The notes under the pieces were generated by a model. The model had not been told where the DNA came from, did no database searches, and was given only the letters and a program-made list of their open reading frames with translations. Made by a program: the position numbers and the translations under genes. Shown here one piece after another: positions 1 to 11,625 of a stretch of 64,000 bases of DNA. Positions within the stretch are counted from its first letter, which is position 1. Every line of letters begins with the position of its first letter. This stretch comes from Branchipolynoe longqiensis (lineage: Eukaryota > Annelida > Polychaeta > Phyllodocida > Polynoidae), in contig JASIRB010000185.1 in assembly GCA_030323885.1 (NCBI GenBank), positions 124,001-188,000 of the forward strand. Direction: 5' to 3'.

Positions 1-281
1 CAACACGTAAGACCAGGACCAAAGTTTTATTGCACCATAAAACATGAACAAATTTAATGAAAAGTTGTAAAGAACTGCATGTATCTGCATAATCTCATGT
101 ACCGCTTGCCAAATAAATCAAACAAATAAAAGGCATGGTGAGATTGGGCTTAAATTGAATACCCGATCAGTAGGTCGGGACTCAGGAGAGGTACTTAAAA
201 TCGAGAGGCTCCCACCCAAATCGGGAGACCTGACAGGTATGATGTTTTTTATTATATTTATATTTAGCTGTGCTCCGTGCT

Positions 282-326
282 CTTTGTGCGGGGGGGTGGG
301 GGTGGGGGTGGGGGTGGGGGGGTTGT
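282..326. repeat. G-rich simple repeat
   Basis: A run of G5-G7 blocks separated by single T residues. It makes proline-rich and glycine-rich open frames that are not genes. The flanks (1-281 and 327-658) contain a short S1-SINE tail near 395-450 (tail motif ending in a CAAA-type repeat) and otherwise nothing I recognise. Confidence 0.8.
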
Positions 327-658
327 AGAGTTGTGCAGGAGCACACATAATTGCCAGTCCGGTATTGTCCCGCTACACTTACATCTGTAGCCCCGTCCTG
401 ATATGACCTTAGATGTTGCTAGGACGTAAAACAACAAACAAACAATACATCTGTAGCAGTCAAAACGAGGCTGCGTCCCGCTTTTGCGTTTGTTGTTGAC
501 CAGCTTTGGCATTCCTGCCTCAAACAAAGGTGGTGTCAGGTCACCTAGCGGCCTTCACAATAACTAAACTATTTACTGCCTTTTAGTTTTAACTCCTTTT
601 TTTCTAAATAAAAAATTGTCATTTTTGTTGTAATTAAAAAAACTTATTATGATTTCAC

Positions 659-1533
659 GTGGTGTTCTCTGAGGCGGAGTGGTTAGAGTGTCTGACTTTT
701 TTTCTAGGTCGGACTCCTAATCTGAAGGTCAGTGGTTCGATTCCCCGTGCCCCAACCTCTGCCAATTTTGATTTCCACCGATGTGTATAACTTACAGCAT
801 CATCAAAGACCAGTTGCTCTCATACCATGTCTATAGCCCCGTTCACACTGGCGAGTTAAAACGATTCATTTAAATCGACTTGCCTAGTTCGACTCACATT
901 CGCCGTGTGGACGCTATGCTAAAGCGATTTAGGGCTGAATCGATTCATCTAGTTCGCTTCAAGTAAACCACCTCCCCAAGGTAGTATAGATGAAGCGATT
1001 TAGCTGGTTCCCGGGCGGTGATAGTGTAAAATAACAGTGCTTGCTGGATACAGGCTCAGGTGTAACTATTGCTGGTGCCTGGCAGTGTTAGGGACCGATT
1101 AGGCCGAAATCTATTGAATGCGATCATATTTAACAGAATTACATACTCAAATAATGAAATTTAATTAAATTAACCCTAAATTCCAAGCGATATTAACGTA
1201 GCAGCTACATCGGCATCGTTATTCATATTGTCGAATCGACTAGTGTAAACTAAACAAATAGCAGTGCTCGCCAGATACAGGGGGGGGGGACTTGCTCATG
1301 CGCAGATGTCGATTTCCGCCTTAAACCACTCCATGTGTGGACACGACACTAAATCGATTCATATAAATCGACTTGTCTAAGTCGACATAAACTTTGCCCA
1401 TGTGAACACAGCTTAAGTGTGCAGGTAAAAGTGTAGGCTTGGGCTTTCTATTGACAAACTGTCTAATGGTGAAAACAAGTCTATTCAAACTTATCCATGA
1501 TAGGCAGTATAAATCTTAAAGAAGAAAAAAAAG
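659..1533 (+). mobile_element. S3 SINE, split by a foldback MITE
   Basis: The tRNA-like head (about 667-755) has a D-arm-like GAGTGGTTAGAG and a B box GGTTCGATTCC. The body runs to about 833 and resumes at about 1419, matching the uninterrupted copy at 2609-2930. The 834-1418 segment is a foldback element (M-A). About 30 bp of the body present in the intact copy is missing at the junction, so the insertion was imperfect or followed by a deletion. Confidence 0.75.
834..1418. mobile_element. M-A foldback MITE (copy 1)
   Basis: It begins with AGCCCCGTTCACAC and ends with a degraded complement (GTGAACACAGCTTAA). The arms are made of many dispersed copies of short words such as CTAGTTCG and AAATCGA in both orientations. 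The centre (about 1106-1265) is a core module also found in copy 2 (10262-10842), in M-K (47063-47789) and in the 25.8-26.8 kb array. No coding capacity. Confidence 0.75.
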
Positions 1534-1610
1534 AACATGTTGCATGGGTGATGGATGGGGCGGGTGGTGGCTGGGAGTGGTAGCCTTATTTGGTTATATT
1601 TGAATCATCC

Positions 1611-1963
1611 CCTATCTTTTAGGAACCAGACGGAATGGCCGAATGAGTTAGAGCATGCGTCTCCCGTGTTGGTAGGTCGTGGGTTCGAACCCTGGTCGAG
1701 TCAAATTAATGACTTAAAATTGATACTTGTCGCTTCCTAGCCTGGCACTCTGCATTATTAGGATAGGGCAAGGACTGGTTGGGTCAGTGTCAGGATAATG
1801 TGACTGAGTGGGATATCAGGTCATGGTGCTGGTGGCCTGGTCTTCCAGTGGGGAGTACTATAAAGTCACCATGAGTGCGCACTGTCACAAGTCAGTACCC
1901 GTCCTGATATGACCTGAGATGTTGCTAGTACGTAAATAACAAACAAACAAACCTATCTTTTAG
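1611..1963 (+). mobile_element. S1 SINE, intact, with target duplication
   Basis: A full S1 SINE (1623-1951) lies between direct repeats CCTATCTTTTAG at 1611-1622 and 1952-1963. The tRNA-like head has an A-box-like TGGCCGAATGAG and B box GGGTTCGAACC, followed by a body of about 230 bp and a CAAA-type tail. This is the best reference copy for the family, whose other copies pepper the window. Confidence 0.9.
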
Positions 1964-2458
1964 ATTTGACGCATCGATTGAGACATGTTGATTCGCGATG
2001 TGCACCACTACTCACCGCCGTGCAACCTTTACGTCCGGTAGTTGTCTGTGTTCTATTATCACTGTAGTGGCATGATTATGGCCGCTGTCGGCCACTGCGA
2101 CCCCTGCACAACCGTTAGTGGCCAGTTTCCACATGCATCAAACAATGTTACCACTAGCAAGCATGGCGGGTCCACAAAACTCTTTGCACAGTAGATTGTC
2201 TATGGAATAATGAGCGAATGCACCACGTATTTGAACTAGTCACATTTTCTCCTTCAGTGTCAACTTGCAGAATTGAAATTGACATGGGATCTCAATCTTT
2301 AGTATTTGCCGTACAAATGAGAAATTAGTCCAACTATTCTATGGAACCACCTCAGGTCGACTTGTAGAAAGTCCCACAGCAACTCTCTTGTTGGATCCCC
2401 CCTCCATGTTTTTATATATATTTCACCCCCGCCCCCACATCATTATCAAGGGAGAGGG
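1964..2458. other. No feature recognised
   Basis: Unique-looking sequence with a C-rich tract near 2423-2440. No gene, clear repeat or RNA is visible. Confidence 0.5.
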
Positions 2459-2608
2459 CTACATGAATACCAAGTCATAAGTCAGTGCTGGTCCTGATAT
2501 GACCTTAGATGTTGCTAGGACGTAAAACAACAAACAAACACTGAGCCAACCAGCTAGTCCTTGTCCTATCCTAGTGATGCCGAGCGCATTGCAAGGGTGG
2601 CGGCAAGT
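2459..2608. repeat. S1 SINE fragments, head to head
   Basis: A + strand S1 tail (about 2475-2541, with CTGATATGACCTTAGATG and a CAAA tail) joins directly to a - strand piece of the S1 body (about 2541-2608). Confidence 0.7.
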
Positions 2609-2935
2609 GGTGTTCTCTGTGGCTGAGTGGTTAGAGTGTCTGACTTTTTTGTAGTTCGGACTCCTAATCTGAAGGTCAGTGGTTCGATTTCCCGTGCCCC
2701 CCACCTCTTCCAATTTGGATTTCCACCGCTGTGTATAACTTACAGCGACATCAAAGGCCAGTTGCTCTCATACCATGTCTATGTGGTGTGGGAGGTTAAA
2801 AATTCCTTGGGTCGGTAAAAGTGTAGACTCAGGCTTTCTATCAACAAACTGTCTAATGGTGAAAACAAGTCTATTCAGACTATCCATGATGGGCAGTATA
2901 AATCTTCAAGAAGAAAAAAAGTATCAACTTTGTAA
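2609..2935 (+). mobile_element. S3 SINE, uninterrupted copy
   Basis: The tRNA-like head GTGGCTGAGTGGTTAGAG and B box GGTTCGATT are followed by a body ending in an A-rich tail near 2920-2935. It is the reference for the copies at 659-1533 (split), 9478-9628 (-) and 57030-57165 (-). Confidence 0.85.
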
Positions 2936-3094
2936 GTGATTGGTTTGACTCTGTCAGTCTACTGTCAGGGCTTGATCCCATGACATCCCGCACGGAGAGG
3001 CAGGCGCTCTACCGCCTCGGCGGTGCTGACTGCTGATTGCTAGTGAAACAGACCATTTCCAATGGCGGACTGCTGAGGTATGAATGATTGTGTG

Positions 3095-3495
3095 TTGTTG
3101 TTTGATGTCCTAGCAACATCTAAGGTCATATCAGGATGAGTATCGACATGTGACAGTGCACACTTTTGGCGACTTTATAGTGCTGCTCCACTGAGAGACC
3201 AGGCCACTGGCACCATGACCTAATATTCCACTCAGTCTCATTATCCTGATACTGAGCTACCGAGTCCTTGCCCTGTCCTAGTAATGCCAAGCACCAGGCT
3301 AGGTGGCGACAAGTATCAATTTTGTAAGTCATTGGTTTGACTCGACTCCTTGCCCTATCTGACTAGTGCCGAGCTCCAGGCTAGGTAGTGAAAAATCAAA
3401 ATTTTGTAAATCATTGGTTTGACTAGGCTGTGATTTGAACTCCCGACCTTCCGCACGCGACGCCTGCGCTCTGCCGATTAGGACACCACATCAGG
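3095..3495 (-). mobile_element. S1 SINE copies, partly duplicated
   Basis: Reverse-strand S1: the tail lies at 3095-3130 and the body to about 3342, then a second partial body and a tRNA-like head follow to about 3490. The second unit has a distinct head (GAACTCCCGACCTTCCGCAC in this orientation), so two S1 subtypes are joined. Confidence 0.75.
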
Positions 3496-3603
3496 TGAGG
3501 TGTGAATGAAGCGGCCTAGGATAGTTCTGGTTGATCGTGACCGGAAGTGACTCCCCATGGATAAGGAGGTTTCCACGCAGGCGCATCACGCATCTGTCAC
3601 AAA

Positions 3604-3915
3604 CCGGACGTGGTGGCCGAGTTGGTAGAGTGCAGGCTTCCCGTGCGGAAGGTCGGGAGTTCGAATCACTGCCGAGTTAAACCAATAACTTACAAAATTT
3701 TAATTTGTCGCTACCTAGCCTGGCGCTCGGCATTACTCGGATAGGTCAAGCAGTGGTTAGCTTAGTGTATCAGGATTATGTGATTGGGTGGGAAATGAGG
3801 TCATGGTGCCCAGTGGGACAGCACTATAAAGTTGCCATGATTGTGCACTGTCACAAGTCAGTACCTGTCTTGATATATCCTTAGATGTTGCCAGGACGTA
3901 AAACTCTAACAAATA
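3604..3915 (+). mobile_element. S1 SINE
   Basis: The tRNA-like head (about 3606-3680) carries GTGGCCGAGTTGGTAGAG and GGGAGTTCGAATC. It is followed by the S1 body and a tail ending GGACGTAAAACTCTAACAAA. It belongs to the head subtype with a short anticodon-arm region. Confidence 0.85.
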
Positions 3916-4084
3916 AGCAACTACCATTACTAGCCCCTCGAACCACCTTTCACAGTTTGTCTTAGACTTGTGAATTCTGTTCACAAATGTTGCCACCCGT
4001 TTCTTAAATATCACGACTTGATCTGCTTCCTTATAGTTGCACAAAGTTGTATTTCATATTGCCATGTAACCATATACTGTATAC

Positions 4085-4530
4085 TAGCTTTAACCTGTGC
4101 TGCGCATGGGTTAAAGCTAGGCTCCGCATCAATCCCATAACCAATATTCTGTTGAACTGTCATTATACATATATTCATGGTCTATGACTATATTCAAAGA
4201 CCGTGTATATTTCTATGTTCTCTGATATATTCCGGACTCATGCACAGTCCCATTTCAATATAGTACCACTATCTGGTGGAATCCATTTGTACCATTATGT
4301 GGTAAACCATATCGGTGGTGCTATCTAATGGCACTCACAGTTACGTGACTCAAAATGATACCACTCGGGTCAAAGTGACCAAAGTTAGATAAAAAAACCC
4401 ATCAAAATTAATATGAAATGTGTACTGTAGGCAAACAAAACCATGCTATTATTATTAACAACCCATCCATGGCGAAGCATCAGATGCATGTTAGAGCACC
4501 GATTAACAGATAACTTAACCACCATTTGGT
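4085..4530. mobile_element. M-E element, copy 1
   Basis: It shares an interior of about 200 bp (motifs GGCGAAGCATCAG and CATCAAAATTAATATGAAAT) with 18440-18655, where it lies in the opposite orientation. The termini look like AGCTTTAACCTG and its degraded complement. No coding capacity. Confidence 0.5.
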
Positions 4531-4689
4531 ATTATATATACATGTAGATTGATGCAGCATAAGACCCTTTGCACCAATGGAATTGTTTCCTCTGCCAATT
4601 CTAAACTATTTCATTAAAACGAATGCATAAATTATATATTTTTATGAAATAAATATTTAAAGGTGCGATGCAGTGTTTTGAATATCTCT

Positions 4690-5160
4690 ACCATCCATTG
4701 GTATGCAGGTATTGCAATACCTCAGGGAGTTTGGAGCCCCTTATTTGCAGAGTTGTAAACCACTGCCTTGTGGTATAGGTTCTTAACAGAACCGAAGGCT
4801 AAGGGAGCAAACCCTAAACAGAAAACCATGTCACTGTGGCAGCATTAAAGGCGGTTGATGTATGGAACTCCCAACATCTCCCGATCAGCCACTGCAGGGA
4901 CAAATAGTTTTGCGCCTGTCTGGACATGTTCTTGCCGGTGTGAAACCTCTATTTGCTCCCCGAGAGAGTGCCGCTGGTAACTTGCAAAAGCCAGCAGCAC
5001 TTCAACACTTTTGCAGGCAGCTTTCATGAAATGAGCTGAGAGACATTAAGACCGACTCATGGACATCACTCTCACAACAGAGAGCTAAATGGAGAGCGGC
5101 AGTCAAGTAATGAAAGCAGTCTTTGTCGCATCGCGACTGACAGCATGATAATGATGACCA
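4690..5160. repeat. Dispersed repeat R1, copy 1
   Basis: About 450 bp closely matching 18680-19160 in the same orientation. Copy 2 has about 25 extra bases near 19019-19044. In copy 2, a + strand frame around 19015-19130 (KRNLKLRDIKTDSW, then a WRAAVK-like end) resembles the C-terminal tail common in some LINE reverse transcriptases. R1 may therefore be an old LINE 3' piece. That is a weak inference. Confidence 0.55.
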
Positions 5161-5753
5161 TCCGGAAACCAGCTGTGAAATGGTCAGCTCTGGAATGACA
5201 TGTTGGTTGGTGTAGAGTTGGTATGATGGACCACTTGAAAAGGTAGTTACTCCCACAGCCCTGTTATTGTGATAGGGCTGATTTTAACAAATCCATTAGA
5301 AAAAAGTGTGATACGGTTGAGTTATGGAAATAATCACATGATTTTGCAATTTCATGTGATAAATATATTGTTGAAATGCTTATTTATCATAGCCCGTTAT
5401 TTGTTATTGAAGAATTGTTTAAATAATGTACATGTTAATACACTTTGAAAGTTGAATTAAGTCATTGGTTTGACTCGACCGGGAACCTAACTCCAGACCT
5501 TCCGCACTCGAGGCCCGCCCTTTAGCGATTAGTCCATCGCACCCGATGGGGGCGCCGTCAGAAATCTCGTGACTGTGTGAGGAGTGTGAGAAGTGTGAGA
5601 AGTGTGAATCAAGAGCTTTCTCATGCCGCCATCTTGTTTTTTGTTTAAAAGAAATGTGTATCCTCTCCCAATTTCTCAACTTTAAGCCCATCTAGATATA
5701 AACTACGCACTGGAACCACCACAGTTAATTCCTACTGAAGCAGTTTTTGACCG
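5161..5753. other. Mostly unrecognised, with an S1 head fragment
   Basis: A reverse S1 head fragment sits at about 5457-5550 (GACTCGACCGGG, CTTCCGCACTCG). A short tandem GTGTGAGAA repeat lies at about 5574-5605. Nothing else is identified. Confidence 0.5.
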
Positions 5754-6440
5754 GACGCGGTGGCTGAATCGATAGAGCATATCAGGATGGGTACCAAATT
5801 GTGACAGTACACACTCATGGCGACTTAATAGTGCTGCCCCACTGGGAGCCAAAAGTAAATCTTGTTTTATTTAACGACGTCTCTAGAGCACATTGATTTT
5901 TATCATCGGCTATTGGACGTCAAACATATGGTCATTCTGACGTATTTCTTTGGGGGTAACCTGCTGCCGTCACATAGGCTATTCTTTCCGATAAGCAACA
6001 AGGGGTCTTTTATATGCACTTTCCCACAGACAGCACAGCACAGCACATACCACATCCTTTGAGTTTGATGAACCAGTTGTGGACCACTGGTTGGAACGGA
6101 AAATAGCCCAAACTGCAAATGTGTCCACTGGGCAGGATCGATGACCCACACCTTCACATGTGGACACTCTACTGCCTGAGCTACCTCCCGCTCCCCACTG
6201 GGACATCAGACTGCCAGCACCATGACCTGATATCCCACTCAGTCACATTATCCTGACACTGAGCCAACCAGCCCTATCCTAATAATGCCGAGCGCCTGAC
6301 TAGGAAGCGACAAGTATAACATTTTTAGGTCATTTGTTTGACTCGACTAGGGTTCCAACCCGTGTTTTCGAATCCCACGATGTACCAAAACGTGAGTGGG
6401 ACGGACGCTCAACTCATTCGGCCATCCCGTCTGGTTGTGA
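5754..6440 (-). mobile_element. S1 SINE (reverse) interrupted by an S2 SINE
   Basis: A reverse S1 begins at about 5782 and continues after 6203 to its head at about 6440. A + strand S1 head fragment (5754-5784) is fused to its left side. The S2 SINE at 5848-6192 splits it and is flanked by CCCCACTGGGA direct repeats, so S2 inserted after S1. Confidence 0.85.
5848..6192 (-). mobile_element. S2 SINE (molluscan V-SINE-like) with TSD
   Basis: Read on the - strand it has a tRNA-like head (GGTAGCTCAGGCAGTAGAG), a body with GTGGGAAAGTGCATATAAAA, and a 3' end with CCAATAGCCGATGA and CGTCGTTAAATAAAAC. I recognise this 3' body as one widespread in molluscan genomes, possibly of the RUDI or V-SINE type (the name is from memory). 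The 11-bp target duplication CCCCACTGGGA lies at 5837-5847 and 6193-6203. Confidence 0.85.
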
Positions 6441-6755
6441 AGAGGGTGATATGTGCTGGGCGTGTTGGGACCCGTCTGAGGTAGGCTGCAAGGAACCAGT
6501 CAAATATATACCACACGACATCATTACCGAATGTCACCTGACACCACTTGGTGACACCTGACGCCACCTGGCGGCACTTGATGACACCTGGTGCACATAA
6601 TATCACATAATGTCGCCTGATGTTGGGGCATCTGATGTCACATTAAATCGGAAATTTTATTTCTGTCTTCCAAAAATGTATCATGAAGATGGTGTGAACT
6701 CTTGTGATCGTCTAGCGGACACACCTCGATAGCATTTTTGTACGATGTAGGAGTT
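6441..6755. other. Short degenerate TGATGTCACCTG-type repeat
   Basis: About 6530-6640 contains irregular repeats of a TG(A/T)CACCTG word. The rest is unrecognised. Confidence 0.45.
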
Positions 6756-7060
6756 GTTTGTTGGGGTTTTACGTCCTAGCAACTCTACCGTCATTTCAGG
6801 AAGGACAACCCCTGACTTCTGACTTTATGCACTCGTGGTAACTTTATAGTGCCGCGCCACTGTGAGACCATGACACTCACGGTTATAGTGCTCCCCCACT
6901 GTGAGACCATGACCAGATATCTCACACAGTAACACATTATCCTGATTCTGAGCAAACCAGTCCTTAACCTCATACTAGAAATTCCGAACGCCAGGATAGG
7001 TAGCGACATTGGTTTGACTCGACCGGTATTGGTTTGACCGATTCTCGAAGCCATGCCCTA
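6756..7060 (-). mobile_element. S1 SINE (degraded)
   Basis: A reverse S1 tail at 6756-6800 is followed by the body. A segment of about 50 bp (TTATAGTGC...CTGTGAGACCATGAC) is internally duplicated near 6844-6910. Confidence 0.7.
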
Positions 7061-7207
7061 CCACCATTGAAGCAAGCACTCAATTCCTTTGGCTACCCTG
7101 ACTGGGAGCTCGGTACGTGTCGTGCAGGCATTGGTCGACCAGATACTGGCTATTTTGGTGCCGTCTTGTCACCGAGTCCAGTTTAGTTATGGCTAGCATT
7201 ATGTACT

Positions 7208-7645
7208 GGCGCACCAGACCGGATGGCCGAAAGAGTTGAGCGTCCGTCTCCTGTTGTGGTAGATTATGGGACTCGAACCCACGGGTCCAAACCCTGGTCG
7301 AGTCAAACCAATGACTTAAAAACTTATTCTTGTCACTTCTAAGCCAGCCGCTCAGCATTATTAGGATAGGACAAGGACTGGCTGGCTCAGTGTCAGGATA
7401 ATGTGACTGAGTGGGATATACTTGTCACTTCTTCGCCAGCCACTCAACATTATTAGGATAGGGCAAGGACAGGTTGGCTCAGTGTCAGGATAATGTGACT
7501 GAGCGGGATATCAGGTCATGGTGCTGGCAGCCTGGTCTACCAGTGGGGCAGCATTATAAAGTCGCCATCAGTGCATACTGTCACAAGTCGGTACCCATCC
7601 TGATATTACCTTAGATGGTGCTAGGACGTAAAACTCAACCAACCT
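7208..7645 (+). mobile_element. S1 SINE with internal partial duplication
   Basis: The head lies at 7212-7310 (GATGGCCGAAAGAGTTGAG). The body runs to about 7420, then a second copy of the mid-body begins and continues to the tail at about 7640. This looks like one SINE with a tandem duplication of its middle, or two SINEs in tandem. Confidence 0.75.
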
Positions 7646-8087
7646 ATGCACTGGCGTCCAGATGACAGCCGGCGCATTCAGCCAATGTACACTGTGCATA
7701 GAGGCACCACCTGGTGTTCTGTGTTCTGGCATTCTTGAGGACCTGAGTTCCTTGCTTGCTATTGTTGTTACTGCTCTTCTGTGTTTGTTTTGTTAGTGTG
7801 ATTTTCTTTTCTTTTGTGTCTGTTTATTGTTTTATATTATCGCCAATGCGACATGTCAGGAGGATGCAAAGTAAATCACAGCGTTTTGAGAACAAGTTGC
7901 GGTATTACCTCGGTGGCTAAGTCTAGTCAGAGGCTGCAGGACCAGGTGCAGTGGTCGCATTTCTACCAGAAGGTCTGGGGTTCGAATCTTGACCGAGTGA
8001 AACCAAAGATTACCACAGTCAATGCTCAGGGAGAGGGATAATATTAAATGACGAACCTAATTCAATCAGTATTTCGTATTGAAAGTA
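7646..8087. other. Mostly unrecognised, with a tRNA-like segment
   Basis: At about 7908-8005 there is a tRNA-like segment with CGGTGGCTAAGTCTAG and box B GGGTTCGAATC, bounded by CTCGGT and ACCGAG. The arms do not give a normal cloverleaf, so it is best seen as a SINE head rather than a tRNA gene. Confidence 0.45.
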
Positions 8088-8368
8088 AAGCTCATTTTAT
8101 TTAATGGTGCCTCTAGAGCACATTGATTTTTGTATCATCGGCTATTGGACATGAAACATGTGTCATTCTGACATTTCTTTGGAGGAAACCCACTGCTGCA
8201 ACATAGGATACTCTTTCCTATAAGTAACAATGGGTCTTTTATATGCACCTTCCCACAGACAGGACAGCACATACCACAACCTTTGATGAACCAGTTGTGG
8301 ACCACTGGTTGGAACTTGGAATGGAAAATAGCCCAAACTGCAGATGGGTCCTCTGAGCAGGATCGATC
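8088..8368 (-). mobile_element. S2 SINE, 5'-truncated
   Basis: Same body and 3' end as 5848-6192 (CCAATAGCCGATGATAC, GCATATAAAAGACCC on the - strand). The tRNA-like head is lost. Confidence 0.85.
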
Positions 8369-8646
8369 AGATGGCACTTGTATTGAGTCTCAACCTAAAA
8401 TCATATCAGATTCCCGATCACCGATCGCCGACCTGCGATCCTTCAGATTCCAGATCAATTATCGCATAGTGTGAATTGGCGTTACATAATCAATGATATT
8501 AATTCTACCAGGACCTTCATGATTACTGAGATATCAATTCCAGCATGCGTTTATCTTATTCTTGATACACCTTATCTCATATTACACACTTGACAAATAT
8601 AGATCTGGGTCAATATGTCACAATGCATACTGTCATGAGTTTAATA

Positions 8647-8852
8647 CAGTAAAACCTCCCTAACCGACCACCTCCACAGATCGATCACTCCCATATATCG
8701 ATCACTTTATTTGGGTCCCAAACAATTGCCCATACAATACCATTGTAACAAAAGAAAACCTCCCTAAGCCGACAACCTCGCTAAACCGACAACCTTGCTA
8801 GATGGACCATTTAAAGTGTCCCATGGTCGGTCGATTTAGAGAGGTTTTACTG
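8647..8852. mobile_element. M-I pogo/Tigger-like MITE
   Basis: TIRs CAGTAAAACCTCCCTAACCG and a complement ending AGAGGTTTTACTG, flanked by TA on both sides (8645-8646 and 8853-8854). Terminal CAGT with a TA duplication is typical of Tc1/mariner and pogo elements. 206 bp, non-coding. A second copy is at 42323-42514 and an end fragment at 29395-29433. Confidence 0.85.
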
Positions 8853-9038
8853 TATTTTTTAATTACATTGTCAGGCATAGATTTATTATGCATGTCATTT
8901 AATCAATGGGTTTAGTTAATGTCCATTGTTAGAGCTTTGATTAATGTATAATTTAGTGGTTTAGATCTTGAAAGGTAATAAAGTGAACTTAGGTAATAAA
9001 AGTGAACTTTGTCATGAGGTAGTTATAGAAATGCTTAA

Positions 9039-9390
9039 AGCTGCATAGTCCGATGAAAATTTCAAATTTTCAAAACCAAAACAATTATCTACATATGATT
9101 CTACATATCTAACTTAGATACTGGTGCATTATCAAACATTTGTCGCCACATAAATGGGAACACTGAGTAAATTAAATAGAACCTGTTACTGCAGAAGTCT
9201 ATGGTGTCAGAGTTTTGACATGCTTGCCAAAATTAATGTTGCATGTTTTCACTTCAGATATATCTCAAATGTTAGCCATCTAAAATAACAGTTACTTCAA
9301 ACTAAAGTAAGTAAGGTAGGCTATAATGACCAAGGTGATATATTTATCTCAGAAAATGACAGAAACTCAAAACCATTGGACTATGCAATT
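9039..9390. mobile_element. M-C MITE with TTAA target sites
   Basis: TIRs AGCTGCATAGTCCGATG and a degraded complement ending GGACTATGCAATT, with TTAA at 9035-9038 and 9391-9394. The TTAA duplication is typical of piggyBac-type elements. 352 bp, non-coding. Other copies: 12459-12774, 28553-28888, 48218-48542, and degraded ones near 14380-14665, 23812-24060, 49390-49815 and 58795-59168. Confidence 0.85.
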
Positions 9391-9477
9391 TTAAAGCATC
9401 TTTTTTTTGTTGGTCCATTAGTTGTTTAAGCAGGAGAAATTTCAGTCATAGACGACTGGTCTTCCTCATTCCACTGC

Positions 9478-9628
9478 TGGTCGATAGAAAGCCCGAGGCT
9501 ACACTTTCACCGACCCAAGGGATTTTTAACCTCCCACACCACATAGACATGGTATGAGAGCAACCGGCCTTTGATGACGCTGTAAGTTATACGCAGCGGT
9601 GGAAATCCAAATTGGCAGTTCCAATTTA
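9478..9628 (-). mobile_element. S3 SINE 3' part
   Basis: The reverse-strand body matches 2700-2870 (CACACCACATAGACATGGTATGAGA). The head is missing and an S1 SINE begins right after it. Confidence 0.8.
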
Positions 9629-9629
9629 C

Positions 9630-9915
9630 TGGGCGGGATGGCTGAATCGGTAAGAGCCCTGACTGACTTCCCATGTGGGAGGTTGTGTGTTCGAACCCCA
9701 ACCGAGTCAAACCAGTGACTACACAATTGATTTTTGTCTCTCTACCTAGCCCAGTGCATGGTGGTATTAGGACAGGGCAAGGGCTGGTTTGTCCAGTATC
9801 AGAATAATGTGACTGGATGGGGTAGAGGGTTGTGATGCCAGTGATCAGGTATCCCTGTGGGGCAGCACTATCTTAAGTCTATGCCCATCCTCTTATGACC
9901 TTACATGTTGCTTAC
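9630..9915 (+). mobile_element. S1 SINE
   Basis: The head GGGATGGCTGAATCGGTAAGAG and B box GTGTTCGAACC are followed by a diverged S1 body and a truncated tail. Confidence 0.75.
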
Positions 9916-9929
9916 TTGGGACAATGCAG

Positions 9930-10195
9930 ACTAATGGTGACTTTATAGTACTGCCCCACTGGGAGACCAGGCTGCCATCACCATGACCCGATATATCCCA
10001 CTCAGTCACATTATCCTTATAATTTATATTGAACTAACCAGACCTTGCCACATCCTATTAATGCCGAGCACCAGGCTAGGTAGCGACAAGTATCAATTTT
10101 GTAAGTCATTGGTTTGACTCGGCTGGGTTTCAAACGACCTTCTGCATTGGAAGTCTGCGCTCTTACCTATTCGGCTACCGTGTCCCGTGCGAGAT
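9930..10195 (-). mobile_element. S1 SINE
   Basis: The reverse S1 body starts at the TGGTGACTTTATAG motif and runs to a degraded tRNA-like head at about 10190. The tail is missing. Confidence 0.75.
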
Positions 10196-10261
10196 GGTTA
10201 GGCGCTTCTTAGCATGAGTGCCCAGTTGTTGTGGCCTGAATCTAGCCACTCAGGGAGTCTA

Positions 10262-10842
10262 AAGCCCCGTTCACACACGGGCGTTAAGTCACCTCAACTA
10301 GTTCGCCTTGTCTAGTTCGCCTCACATTCGCCGTGTGGACGCTACGCTGAAGCGAATTAGGGCTAGGTCGCCTCATCTAGTTCGCCTCAAGTAAACCACC
10401 TCTCGAGGTAGTATAGATGAAGCGATTTATCTGGTTCCTGGGCGGTGATAGTGTAAAATAGCAGTGCTTGCCAGATACAGGCTCAGGTGTAACTATTGCT
10501 GGTGCCCGGCAGTGTTAGGGCCCGATTAGGCCGAAATCTATTGAATGCGATCATATTTAACAGAATTACATCCTCAAATAATGAAATTTAATTAAATTAA
10601 CCCTAAATTCCAAGCGATATTAACGTAGCAGCTACATCGTCGTCGTTATTCATATGGTCGAATCGACTAGTGAAAACTAAACAAATAGCAGTGCTTGCCA
10701 GATACAGATGGGGGTACTTGCTCATGCGCAGATATCGATTTCCGCCTTAAACCGCTCCGTGTTTGGACACGACACTAGTTCGCCTCATCTAGTTCGCCTT
10801 ATCTAGTTCGGCCTAAAGTTGTGCTGTGTGAACGGGGCTTAA
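10262..10842. mobile_element. M-A foldback MITE (copy 2)
   Basis: Well-preserved termini: AGCCCCGTTCACACA on the left and TGTGTGAACGGGGCTT on the right. The arms are filled with the word CTAGTTCGCC and variants. The core module is at about 10525-10690. About 580 bp, non-coding. Confidence 0.85.
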
Positions 10843-11339
10843 GTGAACCCACCACTGCCTGGTTCCCAACTGGAGGAGGCTGCCAGATCACCCACACTTG
10901 CTTTGGTCAGGCAGTGAGTAGACCTCCCCTGGTTGCTATGACAACTATGTGTGAACGAGTCCATCTCTCACCTTAGCTACTTACAAGTAGAGGCTGCACA
11001 AGACTTTTTTTTATTAAACAAAAATTTACTTTAAAAGCAAAAAAATATTTTATGGGTCAGCATTTTCATCCATCAGAATTACACTATTTCTGTTATTTGC
11101 ACATTTTTGTTTTTGTTCCTCATCCTACCCACGTGACTGACGGGGGCCCTGAGTGCGGCATGTGGAGAGAGACTCGGCAGTGACATATTAACAGTATGTC
11201 ACTTTTGTCAGTAGGTAAACTTAGGCGTGGCCTGCGTTCCAACTGCAGTCCAAGTCCACACAAACCTGAGCCAACGCCTGCACTTGAATGCGTTAACCCG
11301 GTTCGGATATGTCCACATGGGCGTACGCTAGTATTTTTA
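10843..11339. other. No feature recognised
   Basis: Mixed sequence without a recognisable gene or repeat. Confidence 0.4.
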
Positions 11340-11625
11340 ATGGCCGCAACTCTTCCTATGGATCAAACCAATGACATATCAAATTGATACGTGTGGCTAC
11401 CTAGCCTGGCGCTTGGCATTAATTGGATAGGACAAGGACTGGTTAGCACAGTACATGTATCAGGATAATATGACTGTATGGGATATCGGTGTCATGGTGC
11501 TTGCGGCCTGGTCTCCCAGTATGGCAACACTATAAAGTCGCCATGAGCGTACACTGTCACAAGTTGGTACCCATTCTGATACCTTGGATGTTGCTAGGGT
11601 GTAAAACAACAAACACGCAAAACAA
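11340..11625 (+). mobile_element. S1 SINE body without head
   Basis: S1 body from ATCAAACCAATGACATATC to the tail GTAAAACAACAAACACG. The tRNA-like head is replaced by unrelated sequence. Confidence 0.7.

Noticed and set aside
5979..6206. Short frames with cysteine- and tryptophan-rich residues on the - strand
   Set aside because: They are translations of the S2 SINE, and similar frames occur in the copy at 8135-8377.
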